Assembly: GCF_000758705.1 (NCBI RefSeq)
Contig: NZ_CP009287.1
Span: 6,696,001 to 6,760,000, forward strand
DNA length: 64,000 nt
Reading direction: 5' to 3'
Origin: Paenibacillus graminis
GTDB lineage: Bacteria > Bacillota > Bacilli > Paenibacillales > Paenibacillaceae
In this document: positions 26,275 through 35,964 of the stretch, piece after piece
Position numbering within the stretch: the stretch's first letter is position 1
Layout: every line of letters begins with the position of its first letter
The notes under the pieces: model-generated
What the model saw: the letters and a program-made list of their open reading frames with translations, nothing else
The model's database searches: none
Told to the model about the DNA's origin: nothing
Made by a program: the position numbers and the translations under genes

Positions 26275-27087
26275 TCAGCGGCGGGACGCGATATATTTCC
26301 CAAGTTCCACGAACATGCTGCCCATCCGTTCATGCTCGGGCATCACAATCCGCGTTATTCCTTCCTCCTTCAGGGATTCAGAGGTGATCCGTCCTACAGA
26401 AACCGCCAGCACCTTGTGTGCAAAGGCCTGCACCAGCTCCGCCAATTTGCCCTGCTCCCTGGCATACTGAGCCAGAAAACGGAATTGCGGAGCGCTCGTA
26501 AAGGCTACAGCATCAACTCTGCCTCCTGTAATCTCATCATACAGCAGGGCCAGCGCCCCAGGCTCCGGCGGCGTATGGCGGTACGGCTCCACTTGAAGGA
26601 CAGTCGCCCCCGCCTCCTTCAGCCGGGCCGCCAGCTGGGGAGCAGGATCGCCATGGAGCTGAAGAACAACCGATTTGCCGCGCAGGTCCCATTCTTTCAG
26701 ACCCCGAAGCAGCCCGGCTGTACTCCCGTCATCATCGCGTACTTCAGGCTGGAGTCCCCGCTTCTTCAGCGCATTAACCGTCTTGTAGCCACGCGCGGCA
26801 ATCGGAGAAGCGGAGAGAATCTCCAAGAAACGCGCCTCCACTTCCATCTGCGCCGCCATTTCAAACAACGCCTCCAGACCCATCCCTGTCGTCAGAATAG
26901 CCAGATCAGGCGGATGGGCAATCCAGGCAGCAATTCCTTCCCGCAGCGCCTGATCATCCAGAAACACCGTCCCCTGGGCAGGCCGGTGCAATGCCGTGCC
27001 TCCCATGTTCTGCACCAGCTTGGCCATTTCTTCCGCCTTGCGCGGACCGGCAAGGGCGACGGTAATGCCTTGCAATTGCTCTGCCAT
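26275..27087 (-). CDS. hemD: Uroporphyrinogen-III synthase family protein
   Basis: About 270 residues, two-domain HemD fold: it would cyclise hydroxymethylbilane to uroporphyrinogen III with inversion of ring D. ITVALAGPRKAEEMAKLVQ opens the first domain and DAVAFTSAPQFRFLAQYA with KVLAVSVGRITSESLKEEGI closes the second, as in the family. The start is ATG 27087, seven bases after GGGGGAG; ATG 27105 lies within that signal. It is isolated from other heme genes, unlike the usual hem operon, so it may be a paralogue outside the main pathway. Confidence 0.8.
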   Translation of the reverse strand: MAEQLQGITVALAGPRKAEEMAKLVQNMGGTALHRPAQGTVFLDDQALREGIAAWIAHPPDLAILTTGMGLEALFEMAAQMEVEARFLEILSASPIAARGYKTVNALKKRGLQPEVRDDDGSTAGLLRGLKEWDLRGKSVVLQLHGDPAPQLAARLKEAGATVLQVEPYRHTPPEPGALALLYDEITGGRVDAVAFTSAPQFRFLAQYAREQGKLAELVQAFAHKVLAVSVGRITSESLKEEGITRIVMPEHERMGSMFVELGKYIASRR

Positions 27088-27178
27088 ATCCTTTCTCCCC
27101 CTCATCAGCCCATAAACTTATTGTTTATCAGTATACTTGCATTGGACGGAAAAAGAAAAGATGAAAAGCAATTCCCGC

Positions 27179-29164
27179 CTATTTCTCCGACAGCTTGAAA
27201 CGTCCCACAAGCTTCTGCAGCTCCTCGGCAAGATGGCTTAGATCCGCTGAGGAGGAAGCAATCTCCTCTACGGAAGCCAGCTGCTCCTCGGCAGCAGCCG
27301 ATATCGTCTCCGTATTGCCGGCAGCCTCTTGAGAGATCGCTTGAATTTCATGGATCGCAGCCTTCATGCTGACAGCCTCAGCCGTCAGTGTGCCAACGGC
27401 TCCCACCATGGCTTCAATCTTCTCGGCTGCACCTTTAACCGCTCTGCGGATGCGGGAGAAAGAGCGCCCGGTGGTATCCACCGCCATTATACCTTCCGAC
27501 ACCTTGCTGCGGGCATCCTCCATCGTCGCCGTTGCCTGCTGCATCTCTGTGTTAATGGAAGCAATCTGATCTGCAATCCTGTGCGCGGATCTCTCTGATT
27601 CCTCAGCCAGCTTGCGGACTTCGGCAGCAACAACTGCGAAGCCCCTGCCCTGCTCACCGGCTCTTGCCGCCTCGATGGAAGCATTGAGCGCCAGCAGGTT
27701 GGTCTGGCGGGCAATTCCCGTAATTACACCGACAATCCCGTGAATCTGGCCTGTGCGGTCATTCAGCTTGCCGATTACACTGCTGAGTTCCTCCACTGTT
27801 TCGTGAATGCCGTTAATTTTGTCTACCACGTGGATCACCGAATCATTGCCCTCGGCAGCGGACAGCGAGGTCTTCTCCATCATTGCCGACACCTGCTCCA
27901 TGAATCCGGAGATATGTTCAACTTCGCTCGCGGTTGCCGCTGTGCTCTCCGTTCCTTTCTGCACACTGTGCACCTGCCGCTCTGTGCCTGCCGCTACCTC
28001 CTGAATCGCGATCGTTACGTGCTCAATAGCCTTCGTAGTCTGCTCCGCCCCGGCAGTCAGTTCTTCTGCAGAAGCGGACACATTGCCGGTCATCTCCTTC
28101 ACACCTGTAATCATGCCGCGCAGATTGGCAACCATAGAACGGAAATTGTCGGCAAGAGAACCGATTTCATCCCTGCGGAAGCGGCCGATATCCTCTGACA
28201 GGTCGCCACTGGCAATGACCTCTGTAGCTTTGCGCAGCCGGGTGAGGGGTTTAAGGATCGAAGCCACGTTGAAATAAATCAGCACAAGTGCAAGAATCAC
28301 GGAGACTGCGATAACAGTCAAAGCCCTATCACGGATCCCTTTTGTGGCTGCCGTCACCTCACTTTTGCTGATTGTGCCCCCGATTCTCCAACCGGTGAGC
28401 CCGTTCACCTGATACGTCAGCTTTTTGGGGGCATTGTTGTAGGTATAATCAAACGAACCGTTTTCTCCGTCAAACATTTTCTTAATAAAATCAAGCGACG
28501 TTTCTTGTCCAACCGGTTCTATAGGATGTACGAGAAATTTTTTGCTGCTGTCGACCAAAAAAATATATCCTTCTTTTCCAACCTTTAAGTTCGTTAGATT
28601 AGCAATTTCCTCCAGATTGAGGTTCAGAGCGATCACTCCGCCCCCGTCTTCAAGCACTGCGGAAACCGCAACTGCTGTTTCGCCATTAACTGTCTGGAAG
28701 GCCGGTGAGATCACCGCCCCCTTGCCATGCTTCAGGGCACTGACATAAGCATTCTCCTTGCGCGGATCATAGCCTTCCGGAAGTTTCGCATCCGAGGCAT
28801 GTACCATCTCCGCCCGGCTGGTTGCCACATAAATATCCAGAACATCGGGATGAAGCGCAGCATACTCCTTCAATCTGGCCTGCACCGCAGCACTGCCGTC
28901 TCCCGCCGTCAGCCCATGGATAGCCGGGGAGGAGACCTGCTGGGCAAAATACTGAATATCCTTCATTTTAGACTGCATATTCGCGTTAATGATTTCGTTC
29001 ACCGCGGCTACGCTTTCAGCGGCATTATTCAGAAGCTGGCCTTCCACTTTGCTGCTGGCCGATTCGTAAGTTTGCCAGCCTATGATACTACTTGGCACCA
29101 GGAGGACAACCAGATATGTAAGAATTAGCTTCATACGGATGGTTATATTAGCCTTATGTTTCAT
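27179..29164 (-). CDS. Methyl-accepting chemotaxis protein with Cache sensor
   Basis: A 661-residue chemoreceptor. TM1 lies at about 10-30, a periplasmic double Cache (dCache_1) domain at about 35-280 ([39 protein letters not shown]), TM2 at about 285-305, HAMP about 305-360 and a signalling domain to the C-terminus. The CheA/CheW tip is [20 protein letters not shown], with [18 protein letters not shown]. The Cache ligand, likely an amino or organic acid, cannot be read from the sequence. Confidence 0.92.
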   Translation of the reverse strand: MKHKANITIRMKLILTYLVVLLVPSSIIGWQTYESASSKVEGQLLNNAAESVAAVNEIINANMQSKMKDIQYFAQQVSSPAIHGLTAGDGSAAVQARLKEYAALHPDVLDIYVATSRAEMVHASDAKLPEGYDPRKENAYVSALKHGKGAVISPAFQTVNGETAVAVSAVLEDGGGVIALNLNLEEIANLTNLKVGKEGYIFLVDSSKKFLVHPIEPVGQETSLDFIKKMFDGENGSFDYTYNNAPKKLTYQVNGLTGWRIGGTISKSEVTAATKGIRDRALTVIAVSVILALVLIYFNVASILKPLTRLRKATEVIASGDLSEDIGRFRRDEIGSLADNFRSMVANLRGMITGVKEMTGNVSASAEELTAGAEQTTKAIEHVTIAIQEVAAGTERQVHSVQKGTESTAATASEVEHISGFMEQVSAMMEKTSLSAAEGNDSVIHVVDKINGIHETVEELSSVIGKLNDRTGQIHGIVGVITGIARQTNLLALNASIEAARAGEQGRGFAVVAAEVRKLAEESERSAHRIADQIASINTEMQQATATMEDARSKVSEGIMAVDTTGRSFSRIRRAVKGAAEKIEAMVGAVGTLTAEAVSMKAAIHEIQAISQEAAGNTETISAAAEEQLASVEEIASSSADLSHLAEELQKLVGRFKLSEK

Positions 29165-29541
29165 TCTCTTTGCTCACTCTCGCTTTCTTGAGTCTTAAGT
29201 ACAGCTTGTGTGCAGTCTTGTAGATCAACAAATCTTAAATGGTGAAATCAAACCTTACTAACCGGGATGGATGGAGCTAGAATAGGAAATGGCTAAAATA
29301 TGGAGATCCAGGGCAGGCGGATCAGGCCCAGCGAGCGGAATCCTTTCTTGGTCGATAAATCGATAAAGTCTGCCTGCAAAATTGAACCCAGCCGGTGAAA
29401 ACGATGGATAGCGGATTGCACAGAATTAGAACGGATGATCTACTAGTATATAATTATATATCAGTCCTGAAAAACCTCCTTTGTTCAACAACTCTTCAGT
29501 ATTCTCATACTTTTTTGGAGAATTTTCATATAACCGCAGCA

Positions 29542-29570
29542 AAAAGACCGTTTTATGAAAACGGTCTTTT
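29542..29570. terminator. Bidirectional terminator between perR-like and chemoreceptor genes
   Basis: AAAAGACCGTTTT and AAAACGGTCTTTT form a perfect 13-bp stem around ATG, with A/T runs on both sides. The rest of 29165-29670 has an AT-rich palindrome near 29447 (TATATAATTATATA) and no credible gene. Confidence 0.85.
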
Positions 29571-29670
29571 CTTATATCTGTATATGGTCTCCGGACTATA
29601 GAGTTTGACTTTGAACTCCGCAGTCTTCATTTATGGAAAAGTTGGCTTTGCCCTTACTTCCTGTGAACGT

Positions 29671-30072
29671 TCAGGGCTGCTTGGCCCCTTTGCTTCTGCA
29701 ATTCGGGCACACACCTCCAAACACCACATGCGCATGGGTAATTAAATAGCCCGTCTCCCCGCTCACCTGTTCAGTCCATTCCTGCGGTACCTGGGTCATC
29801 ACCTCATCCACTGCCCCGCACACCTCGCACAGGATATGCTGATGGTCATCAAGACGGGCATCATAGCGGCTGGCGGCTTCCCCCAGTTTGAGCTCACGGA
29901 TCATTTGTTTGTCCGAAAGATAACGCAAAGAATTATATACGGTTCCGTAAGCAAGGTTGTGTCCTTGCTCTACCAGCCGGTTCATTACCTCTGCTGCAGT
30001 AGGGTGGTCATGTGAACTCCGGACAATGTCATACACAGCTTGACGCTGGGAGGTCAGATTCAGGGTCTTCAT
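29671..30072 (-). CDS. Fur family transcriptional regulator, PerR-type
   Basis: A 133-residue metalloregulator with an N-terminal winged helix (LTSQRQAVYDIVRSSHDHPT, then the recognition helix region NLAYGTVYNSLRYLSDK) and a C-terminal dimer domain. Two CxxC pairs (CEVCGAV and CPNCRSK) bind structural zinc; LDDHQHILCE provides the HxH regulatory metal site. The run RELKLGEAASRYDAR resembles PerR more than Fur or Zur. It probably senses peroxide via Fe/Mn. The start is ATG 30072, nine bases after AGAGG; earlier ATGs overlap it. Confidence 0.85.
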   Translation of the reverse strand: MKTLNLTSQRQAVYDIVRSSHDHPTAAEVMNRLVEQGHNLAYGTVYNSLRYLSDKQMIRELKLGEAASRYDARLDDHQHILCEVCGAVDEVMTQVPQEWTEQVSGETGYLITHAHVVFGGVCPNCRSKGAKQP

Positions 30073-30267
30073 CTTCATCATCCTCTGATTTATTTTTAGA
30101 TCAAGTATAAATCCAGATGACCCCAGCGTCAATGAGGAAGGCTTTGTGTCTTGGCTGTTTCTATTTCATGCACCACTGGTAACTGACGGGTTTCTTTTGG
30201 GGGGAGTGTGGTAATAAATGAAATGAGTCTTTCTGTGAATGAGGAAATTTAGATGGAGGAGATTAAG

Positions 30268-31836
30268 ATGAAGGATAACAGGATGAACAGCCCCCAGTTC
30301 CCGCAGAGCCTTCCGCAATTCCCGCAATCGTTATGGAGAGCCAGTAATGAAGTGCCGTCCTTTCCGGCCCTTGCGGAAGACCATTCTACAGATGTGGCGA
30401 TTGTTGGCGGCGGAATTACCGGGATTACGGCTGCCTATCTGCTGACCCAGGCGGGTTACAAGGTAACACTGCTGGAAGCAGGAGAACTTTTCGTTGGCAC
30501 AACCGGATTTACAACCGCTAAAATCACCGTACAGCATGGCCTGATCTATAACGATCTGGTTAAATATTTCGGCGAAGAAGCAGCCCGGCTCTATTACCAG
30601 TCGAACAACGAGGCGCTGGAGTGGATAGTACAGACGGCTGAAGAACTGAAACTATCCTGTGGCCTTACACGCGAAGCAGCCTACCTCTATGCAGATGAGG
30701 GAGACGAGAAGACGCTGAGGCAGCTCGAGGATGAGTTCAAGGCCTATGGCAAGATCGGGCTTCCAGGCGAGTGGCAAGACCATATTCCGCTTCCGCTGAG
30801 GGCCGGCGGTGCCATTAAGCTGCAGGGACAAGCCCGTTTCCATCCGCTCCAGTATCTTAAGGGACTGCTGGATGTTATTTTGGAAAAAGGCGGGGTTATC
30901 TACGAGCATACGATGATTGGAGAACAAGTCGACAAGGGCAGCGGCATGCTGACACTGTACACGGAGCAGAGCGGACATAAAATCAGCTGCCGGCATGCGG
31001 TATCGGCTTCCCACTTTCCTTTTTATGACGGCGGCGCCCTGTATTTTGCCCGTCTGCATGCGGAGCGCTCCTACTGCCTGGCCATTGATCCGGAAACCGA
31101 TTATGAGGGCGGAATGTATCTAAGTGCGGGAGACCCCACCCGTTCGCTGCGGGCCGTGGAATGGAATGGCAAGAAGCTGGTCATTGTCGGAGGGGACAAC
31201 CATAAGACGGGGCAAGGCATCTGCACCCATGGCCATTATGAGAATCTGGAGAAGTTCGCCGGAGAGCTGCTGGGCATTCGGGGCATTCCCTTCCGGTGGT
31301 CGACCCAGGATCTCATTACTCTAGACCGTGTCCCTTACATCGGCAAAACAGCCGAGGATGAGGAAATTTATATCGCCACCGGCTTCCGCAAATGGGGTAT
31401 GACGAACGGAACACTGGCAGCACGCATGATCGCAGACGGCATCCAGCGGCGCAACAATCCTTATACGGAACTGTATGACCCTTCACGCTTCAAATCCCGG
31501 CCTTCAGTTAAAAACTTCATTGTCCAAAACGCCAATGTTGCAAAGGAATTGGTTGCAGGCAAAGTGGAGATTGTGCATAAAAAGACGCAAGAACTGAAGC
31601 CGGATCAAGGGGCAGTGGTCTTCCACGACGGCAAGCGAGTTGGAGCCTACCGCGATCCCGAAGGAAAGCTGCACCTGGTGGACAGAACCTGCACCCATAT
31701 GGGCTGCGAAACCGAGTGGAACGATGGTGATCGCTCCTGGGACTGCCCTTGCCACGGCTCCCGCTTCTCATATGATGGAGAAGTGCTGGAGGGTCCGGCA
31801 ACCGTTCCGCTGACTAAGCTGGAAGCTGAAAAATAA
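30268..31836 (+). CDS. FAD-dependent oxidoreductase fused to a C-terminal Rieske [2Fe-2S] domain (YhfW-like)
   Basis: A 522-residue two-domain protein. The DAO-type flavin domain begins VAIVGGGITGITAAYLLTQA (GxGxxG) and has TTGFTTAKITVQHG and GFRKWGMTNGTLAARMI. The C-terminal Rieske domain has CTHMGC and CPCHGSRF, the two Cys-His pairs for the 2Fe-2S cluster. The combination matches Bacillus YhfW, whose reaction is not established. No transmembrane segment is seen, so it is soluble. The start is ATG 30268, with GGAGGAG six bases upstream; ATG 30253 lies before that signal. Confidence 0.88.
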   Translation: MKDNRMNSPQFPQSLPQFPQSLWRASNEVPSFPALAEDHSTDVAIVGGGITGITAAYLLTQAGYKVTLLEAGELFVGTTGFTTAKITVQHGLIYNDLVKYFGEEAARLYYQSNNEALEWIVQTAEELKLSCGLTREAAYLYADEGDEKTLRQLEDEFKAYGKIGLPGEWQDHIPLPLRAGGAIKLQGQARFHPLQYLKGLLDVILEKGGVIYEHTMIGEQVDKGSGMLTLYTEQSGHKISCRHAVSASHFPFYDGGALYFARLHAERSYCLAIDPETDYEGGMYLSAGDPTRSLRAVEWNGKKLVIVGGDNHKTGQGICTHGHYENLEKFAGELLGIRGIPFRWSTQDLITLDRVPYIGKTAEDEEIYIATGFRKWGMTNGTLAARMIADGIQRRNNPYTELYDPSRFKSRPSVKNFIVQNANVAKELVAGKVEIVHKKTQELKPDQGAVVFHDGKRVGAYRDPEGKLHLVDRTCTHMGCETEWNDGDRSWDCPCHGSRFSYDGEVLEGPATVPLTKLEAEK

Positions 31837-31953
31837 GACCGGAAGGTGCGTTCTCCTTCCCTTCACGTGCTTCTCTTTTCCCGCTCAGGTATAATGGGAC
31901 TGAATAGCAGCCTCATTACTAAGCCTATGTAAAAAGGAGCGTGAAGTTAGATT

Positions 31954-32673
31954 ATGGATTTGAGAGGAAAAAGCATTGTCATCACCGGTGCCGGCAAAGG
32001 GATCGGCAAAGCTCTGGCCATGGCGCTGGCCAAGGAAGGCGCAAATCTGGGGTTAATCTCCAGAACAGCGGCCGATCTGGAGGCGCTCAAGTCGGCGCTG
32101 ACTGAAGTGTACGATATTAAGGTGAGCATCGCGGTGGCGGATATTGCTGTCCGCGAGGACGCTGAACGGGCGGTCGTCTCCCTGCAGAATGACCTCGGCG
32201 CGTTCGACGCTTTGATTAACAATGCCGGGATCGCCAAATTCGGCACATTTCTGGAAATGGACCCTGCGGATTGGGAACGCCATATGCAGATTAATCTGTT
32301 TGGCACCTACTATGTCACCCGGGCAGCCTTGCCTGCAATGATTGAGCGGAGCAGCGGCAATATCATCAATATCTCTTCCACAGCCGGAGAACGGGGCTTT
32401 GCCACCGGCTCTGCTTACTGCGCTTCCAAGTTCGCGCTGATGGGCATGACCGAGGCGCTGGCGCAGGAAGTCCGCAAGCACAACATCCGTGTGGTCGCGC
32501 TCACACCAAGCACTGTCAACACCGGCCTCGCGGAGAATGCCGGCCTGAAGATTGGCGATGAGGACCGGATGATGCAGCCTGAGGATGTAGCCGAGCTGAC
32601 CCTCGCCGCCCTGAAGCTTCCTGACCGTGTCTTCCTGAAAACAGCGGGTATCTGGACAACCAATCCGCAATAA
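31954..32673 (+). CDS. Short-chain dehydrogenase/reductase, FabG-like 3-ketoacyl reductase
   Basis: A 239-residue Rossmann-fold NAD(P)H reductase. The cofactor motif is TGAGKGIGKALAMALA, NNAG follows near 88, and the catalytic triad is Ser in IINISSTAG plus Tyr/Lys in YCASKFAL. It resembles YmfI/FabG-like proteins of Bacilli. No acyl carrier or fatty-acid gene is adjacent, so the substrate may be a different ketone. AAAGGAG precedes the ATG at a long 14-base spacing. Confidence 0.88.
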   Translation: MDLRGKSIVITGAGKGIGKALAMALAKEGANLGLISRTAADLEALKSALTEVYDIKVSIAVADIAVREDAERAVVSLQNDLGAFDALINNAGIAKFGTFLEMDPADWERHMQINLFGTYYVTRAALPAMIERSSGNIINISSTAGERGFATGSAYCASKFALMGMTEALAQEVRKHNIRVVALTPSTVNTGLAENAGLKIGDEDRMMQPEDVAELTLAALKLPDRVFLKTAGIWTTNPQ

Positions 32674-32755
32674 GCGGTTAAGGCCGACTCCTCGCTGCGG
32701 CGGCCTTACAGAACGGGTACGGGTAGGATTCTCTAGCATGAAGGAGGTCTTTGGA

Positions 32756-33067
32756 ATGCTTGTAGTTACCAATACCATCAAGATTAAGGAAGGCCACGCC
32801 GAGGCCATAGCCCAGCGGTTCGGAGCATCGAACGGGGTACAGGATATGCCCGGCTTTGTCCGTATGGAGGTCTGGCACGGCAGCCCCAAAGAAGGTGCAG
32901 AGGAACTGAAAATATGCACCGTATGGGAGAATGAGGAAGCGTTTAAGGGCTGGACTTCCAGCGACGCCTTCCGTCAGTCGCATCGCGGCGCAGGCGGGAA
33001 TGAAGCGATTCTTGGCGCCTCGCTCGACAAATATGAACTGCTCGTCAGCCGTACGCCTGACAAGTGA
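32756..33067 (+). CDS. IsdG/HmoA-type heme-degrading monooxygenase (ABM superfamily)
   Basis: A 103-residue ferredoxin-like dimeric protein. The heme oxygenase triad of the IsdG family is present with the expected spacing: Asn6, Trp66 and His76 (WTSSDAFRQSH). This supports heme degradation with release of iron over a simple antibiotic-monooxygenase role. The start is ATG 32756, eight bases after AAGGAGG; ATG 32738 precedes that signal. It lies 82 bp downstream of the SDR gene on the same strand. Confidence 0.85.
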   Translation: MLVVTNTIKIKEGHAEAIAQRFGASNGVQDMPGFVRMEVWHGSPKEGAEELKICTVWENEEAFKGWTSSDAFRQSHRGAGGNEAILGASLDKYELLVSRTPDK

Positions 33068-33285
33068 TATGCGTGGGCAGGTAACAACAGGGATGGGCTG
33101 AATCATTTATGGCCCCGGTTCGGGTTTCTTTTTGGGCTGCGTCAGAGATATGCAACTGCTTGGTCAGATTTCACTCCTGAGAGTAAGTTCCGTTTTTCCG
33201 CGTTGCAAAGAGATTATGAACTAGGTCTTGTGGATAACACTAGTGTGTTAACTTCTTCCTATCGCAGTAAAGCCTGAACATATTT

Positions 33286-33321
33286 GGAGCGAGACCTTTT
33301 GGGTCCCGCTCCATCTTTTTT
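33286..33321 (+). terminator. Plus-strand terminator, probably for the SDR/HmoA-like transcript
   Basis: GGAGCGAGACC (33286-33296) pairs with GGTCCCGCTCC (33302-33312) with one mismatch, followed by ATCTTTTTT. Confidence 0.8.
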
Positions 33322-33357
33322 GTATAAGAGTTAATTGCTTTGATTCCTGTGCATCCC

Positions 33358-35574
33358 TCACACTGCACGTTCCGGCTGCTTCTGCTCGGCTTCCTGGTGT
33401 TTGCCCGGCCAGAAGGACCAGCGGCCCAAGAGTACGGTAATTGCCGGCACCAGGAAAGGACGGACAACGAAGGTGTCCAGCAGCACCCCAATGGCGGTGA
33501 TAATGCCGAACTGCACCAGCACTTGAATCGGCAGGCTGGCCAGCACCGCAAAGGTTCCGGCCAGTATGAGTCCGGCAGAGGTGATGACCGAGCCGGTCTC
33601 ATTTACCCCTTCAGCAATGGCCTGCTTCAGCGGCATAACTTTGCGTTTTTTCCAGATGTTCGAGATCATGAAGATGTTGTAATCCTCCCCCAGAGCAACC
33701 AGGAACACGAAGGAATACAGCGGAATGGCGCCCTGAATGGCGTCTGCTCCCAGCAGGTAATGAATAATAATCCAGCCCAGCCCAAGCGCTGAAAAGAACG
33801 ACAGGATTACGGTTGCCACCAGATAAACCGTCGCCACCACAGAGCGCAGATAGATCAGAAGCAGCACGGTTATCATCCCGATAACGACTGGAATAATCAG
33901 ATCCGTATCTCTTTCCCCGAGTTCTTTGGTATCATACTGGGTCGCAGTCTGCCCGCTGATCCACACACTGTCCTTGGCATTGTCCAGGCCCGATTCAGCC
34001 AGCGCCTGTTCTACGGATGCCTGAAGCGCCGGAATGTGATTCATGGCCTCCAGAGAATATGGATTGCTTTTAAATTCGACATCATACCCGAGAATATTAT
34101 TGTTGACGGCACCCTGCTGGGGATCGGAGACCGTATCAATATAAGAAATACTGCTGAGAACTACCTTGATATCCTCCCCGTTCACCTTGCCCTGCGTATC
34201 AATCATCAGCTTGGCCGGAGCGAGCTCGCCGGGAGAGAACTGGGTGCCGATCAGGTCAAAGCCCTCACGCGACTCCATATCCTCCGGAAAGGATGAGAGA
34301 ATATCGTAAGTAAATTTGATCCCGCTGGAAAAAGAGGCGAGCACACCGAGAAGGACCACTGTAATGCCTACAATTGCCCAAGGGCGGGTTACCACGATAT
34401 CGCCGATTCCTTTTTTGCGTACAGGTTTAGGCTGTGGTGCCGGTTTGCCTTTTGCTTTGGCCCGTTCGGCTTCCATCTGCGGAGTACGCGGAATAAACGG
34501 GAAGAAGGAGGTGCGGCCAAAAATCGCCAGCAGCGCAGGCACCAGCGTCAAGCTGGCAATCCCCATAATCAGAATCGAGACGCTGAACGGAACGGCGAAC
34601 CGGTGGTACGCACCGTATTTCGCCAGCAACAGCGCAAACAGCGCCAGCACAACTGTAAATCCGCTCATGGCAATAGCACCGGAAGAATGTGTGATCGCAC
34701 GCAGTAATGCGTGTCCTTTATGTTCCTCGACCTTCAGCATCTGACGGAACCGGGAAATTAGGAACAGGCAATAATCCGTACCCGCACCGAACAACAGCAC
34801 AGTCATAATGGAAATGGCCTGGGAGTCTACGGTGATCCAGCCTTCCTGGGCCATTTTTCCGAGCACAGGGCTGGTAACACCATAGGCAAAACCTACCGCT
34901 ACCAGTGGAATCAAGGCCAGAATCGGCGAGCGGTAGATCAGCAGCAGGAACACAAGCACCAGCACGACCGTTGCGATCAGCAGGGAGACATCTGCATTCT
35001 GGAACAGTCCAGTCGCATCGACAGAGATCCCTACCGGCCCCGATACCCGAAGGCTCAGATCATTGCTCTCCGTCTTTGCTGCGGAAGGGTCACCGCCTGT
35101 CTCCGTATTTATTATTTTTTTCATTTCCGTTAATGCTTCACCAAGCTGGTTACTATCGGCCGTCTTGTCAAACAGCACCGGTGTAACCAGTGTGCTGCCA
35201 TCCTCCGACAACGAAGCCCGGAGCGCCTGCGGCGGCAGCTTCCCGAGCGGCGGAACATAGTTCTGATGTGCCAATGGCTCCTGCTCAAGCTTGCTGTAAA
35301 CAGCAATGATATGTGCCAGATCCTCCCCGGACATTCCGCCTTCCCTATGCCATACGAGCAAGGCGGGGACGCCGCTGCCAGCCGGAAACTCCCTTTCAGC
35401 AACGACTGAAGCCCGCACCGACTGAGAAGCTTCAGGCAGGTTGGATGCATTGTTCATCTCCTGCGAATTCACCGAAGGCCATAACATGGAGAGTGCTCCC
35501 ACAACCGCTATCCAGACGACTAGTGTAACCCATTTTGTTTTGCTGCCTGCCACCCAATTTCCGTAGCCTGACAT
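33358..35574 (-). CDS. MMPL/RND-family transporter, YdfJ-like
   Basis: A 738-residue RND-type exporter with two repeats, each of one TM, a large extracytoplasmic loop and five more TMs. Characteristic MMPL sequence includes VLLFGAGTDYCLFLISRFR in the first half and YSFVFLVALGEDYNIFMISN in the second, the D-Y pairs being the proton relay. The substrate is probably lipid or hydrophobic drug. The start is ATG 35574 with AGAGG nine bases upstream; ATG 35583 abuts the signal. The 390 bp upstream contains only the next gene's terminator. Confidence 0.9.
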   Translation of the reverse strand: MSGYGNWVAGSKTKWVTLVVWIAVVGALSMLWPSVNSQEMNNASNLPEASQSVRASVVAEREFPAGSGVPALLVWHREGGMSGEDLAHIIAVYSKLEQEPLAHQNYVPPLGKLPPQALRASLSEDGSTLVTPVLFDKTADSNQLGEALTEMKKIINTETGGDPSAAKTESNDLSLRVSGPVGISVDATGLFQNADVSLLIATVVLVLVFLLLIYRSPILALIPLVAVGFAYGVTSPVLGKMAQEGWITVDSQAISIMTVLLFGAGTDYCLFLISRFRQMLKVEEHKGHALLRAITHSSGAIAMSGFTVVLALFALLLAKYGAYHRFAVPFSVSILIMGIASLTLVPALLAIFGRTSFFPFIPRTPQMEAERAKAKGKPAPQPKPVRKKGIGDIVVTRPWAIVGITVVLLGVLASFSSGIKFTYDILSSFPEDMESREGFDLIGTQFSPGELAPAKLMIDTQGKVNGEDIKVVLSSISYIDTVSDPQQGAVNNNILGYDVEFKSNPYSLEAMNHIPALQASVEQALAESGLDNAKDSVWISGQTATQYDTKELGERDTDLIIPVVIGMITVLLLIYLRSVVATVYLVATVILSFFSALGLGWIIIHYLLGADAIQGAIPLYSFVFLVALGEDYNIFMISNIWKKRKVMPLKQAIAEGVNETGSVITSAGLILAGTFAVLASLPIQVLVQFGIITAIGVLLDTFVVRPFLVPAITVLLGRWSFWPGKHQEAEQKQPERAV

Positions 35575-35875
35575 TCCGTTCATCCTCTCTTCTTACCCTC
35601 CGGCTCAAAATGAACCGCGGGTCATTTTCATACCCTTATCATATATACCCTAAAAATTTTAATCAAATCTTTTTTTCAATAGATCGGAACATCAATATGT
35701 TTATATGCCCAAGGCCTTCCGGTTAGTGCTGAATATTACCATACCTGAAATCTGTAGGGCTGAGTGTGCAATAAAGGAGTTATGATTATGATTGCACTTT
35801 ATGAAAATAGAATAACCTGTATAATGCGGCAAAATCGCATTCTGCTTATAGCGCTCAGACATAAATCGGCTCATG

Positions 35876-35921
35876 AAAAAAAGCCCCCGTCCACAGCATG
35901 TGCTGTGAACAAGGGGCTTTT
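35876..35921 (-). terminator. Terminator of the marR-ABC exporter operon
   Basis: On the minus strand AAAAGCCCC pairs with GGGGGCTTTT through an inner CACAGCA/TGCTGTG stem, followed by T residues. Confidence 0.9.
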
Positions 35922-35964
35922 CAAGCGGCGGTATGCCGCATAACATAACTATTCATTGCATTCT

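Noticed and set aside
29444..29463. PerR/Fur box
   Set aside because: The palindrome TATATAATTATATA is AT-rich and lacks the 7-1-7 spacing of the Per box; it may be chance in AT-rich DNA.
29395..29601. ORF with a peptide resembling frames seen over tRNA genes (GLHRIRTDDLL)
   Set aside because: The surrounding bases do not fold into a tRNA cloverleaf and the frame crosses the terminator at 29542.
33241..33262. Short palindrome around ACACTAGTGT
   Set aside because: Only 10 bp is symmetric, with no consistent neighbour or second copy.
35786..35943. Short plus-strand ORF with AAAGGAG in front
   Set aside because: It runs through the terminator of the ABC exporter operon and its product matches nothing I recognise, so it is likely spurious.
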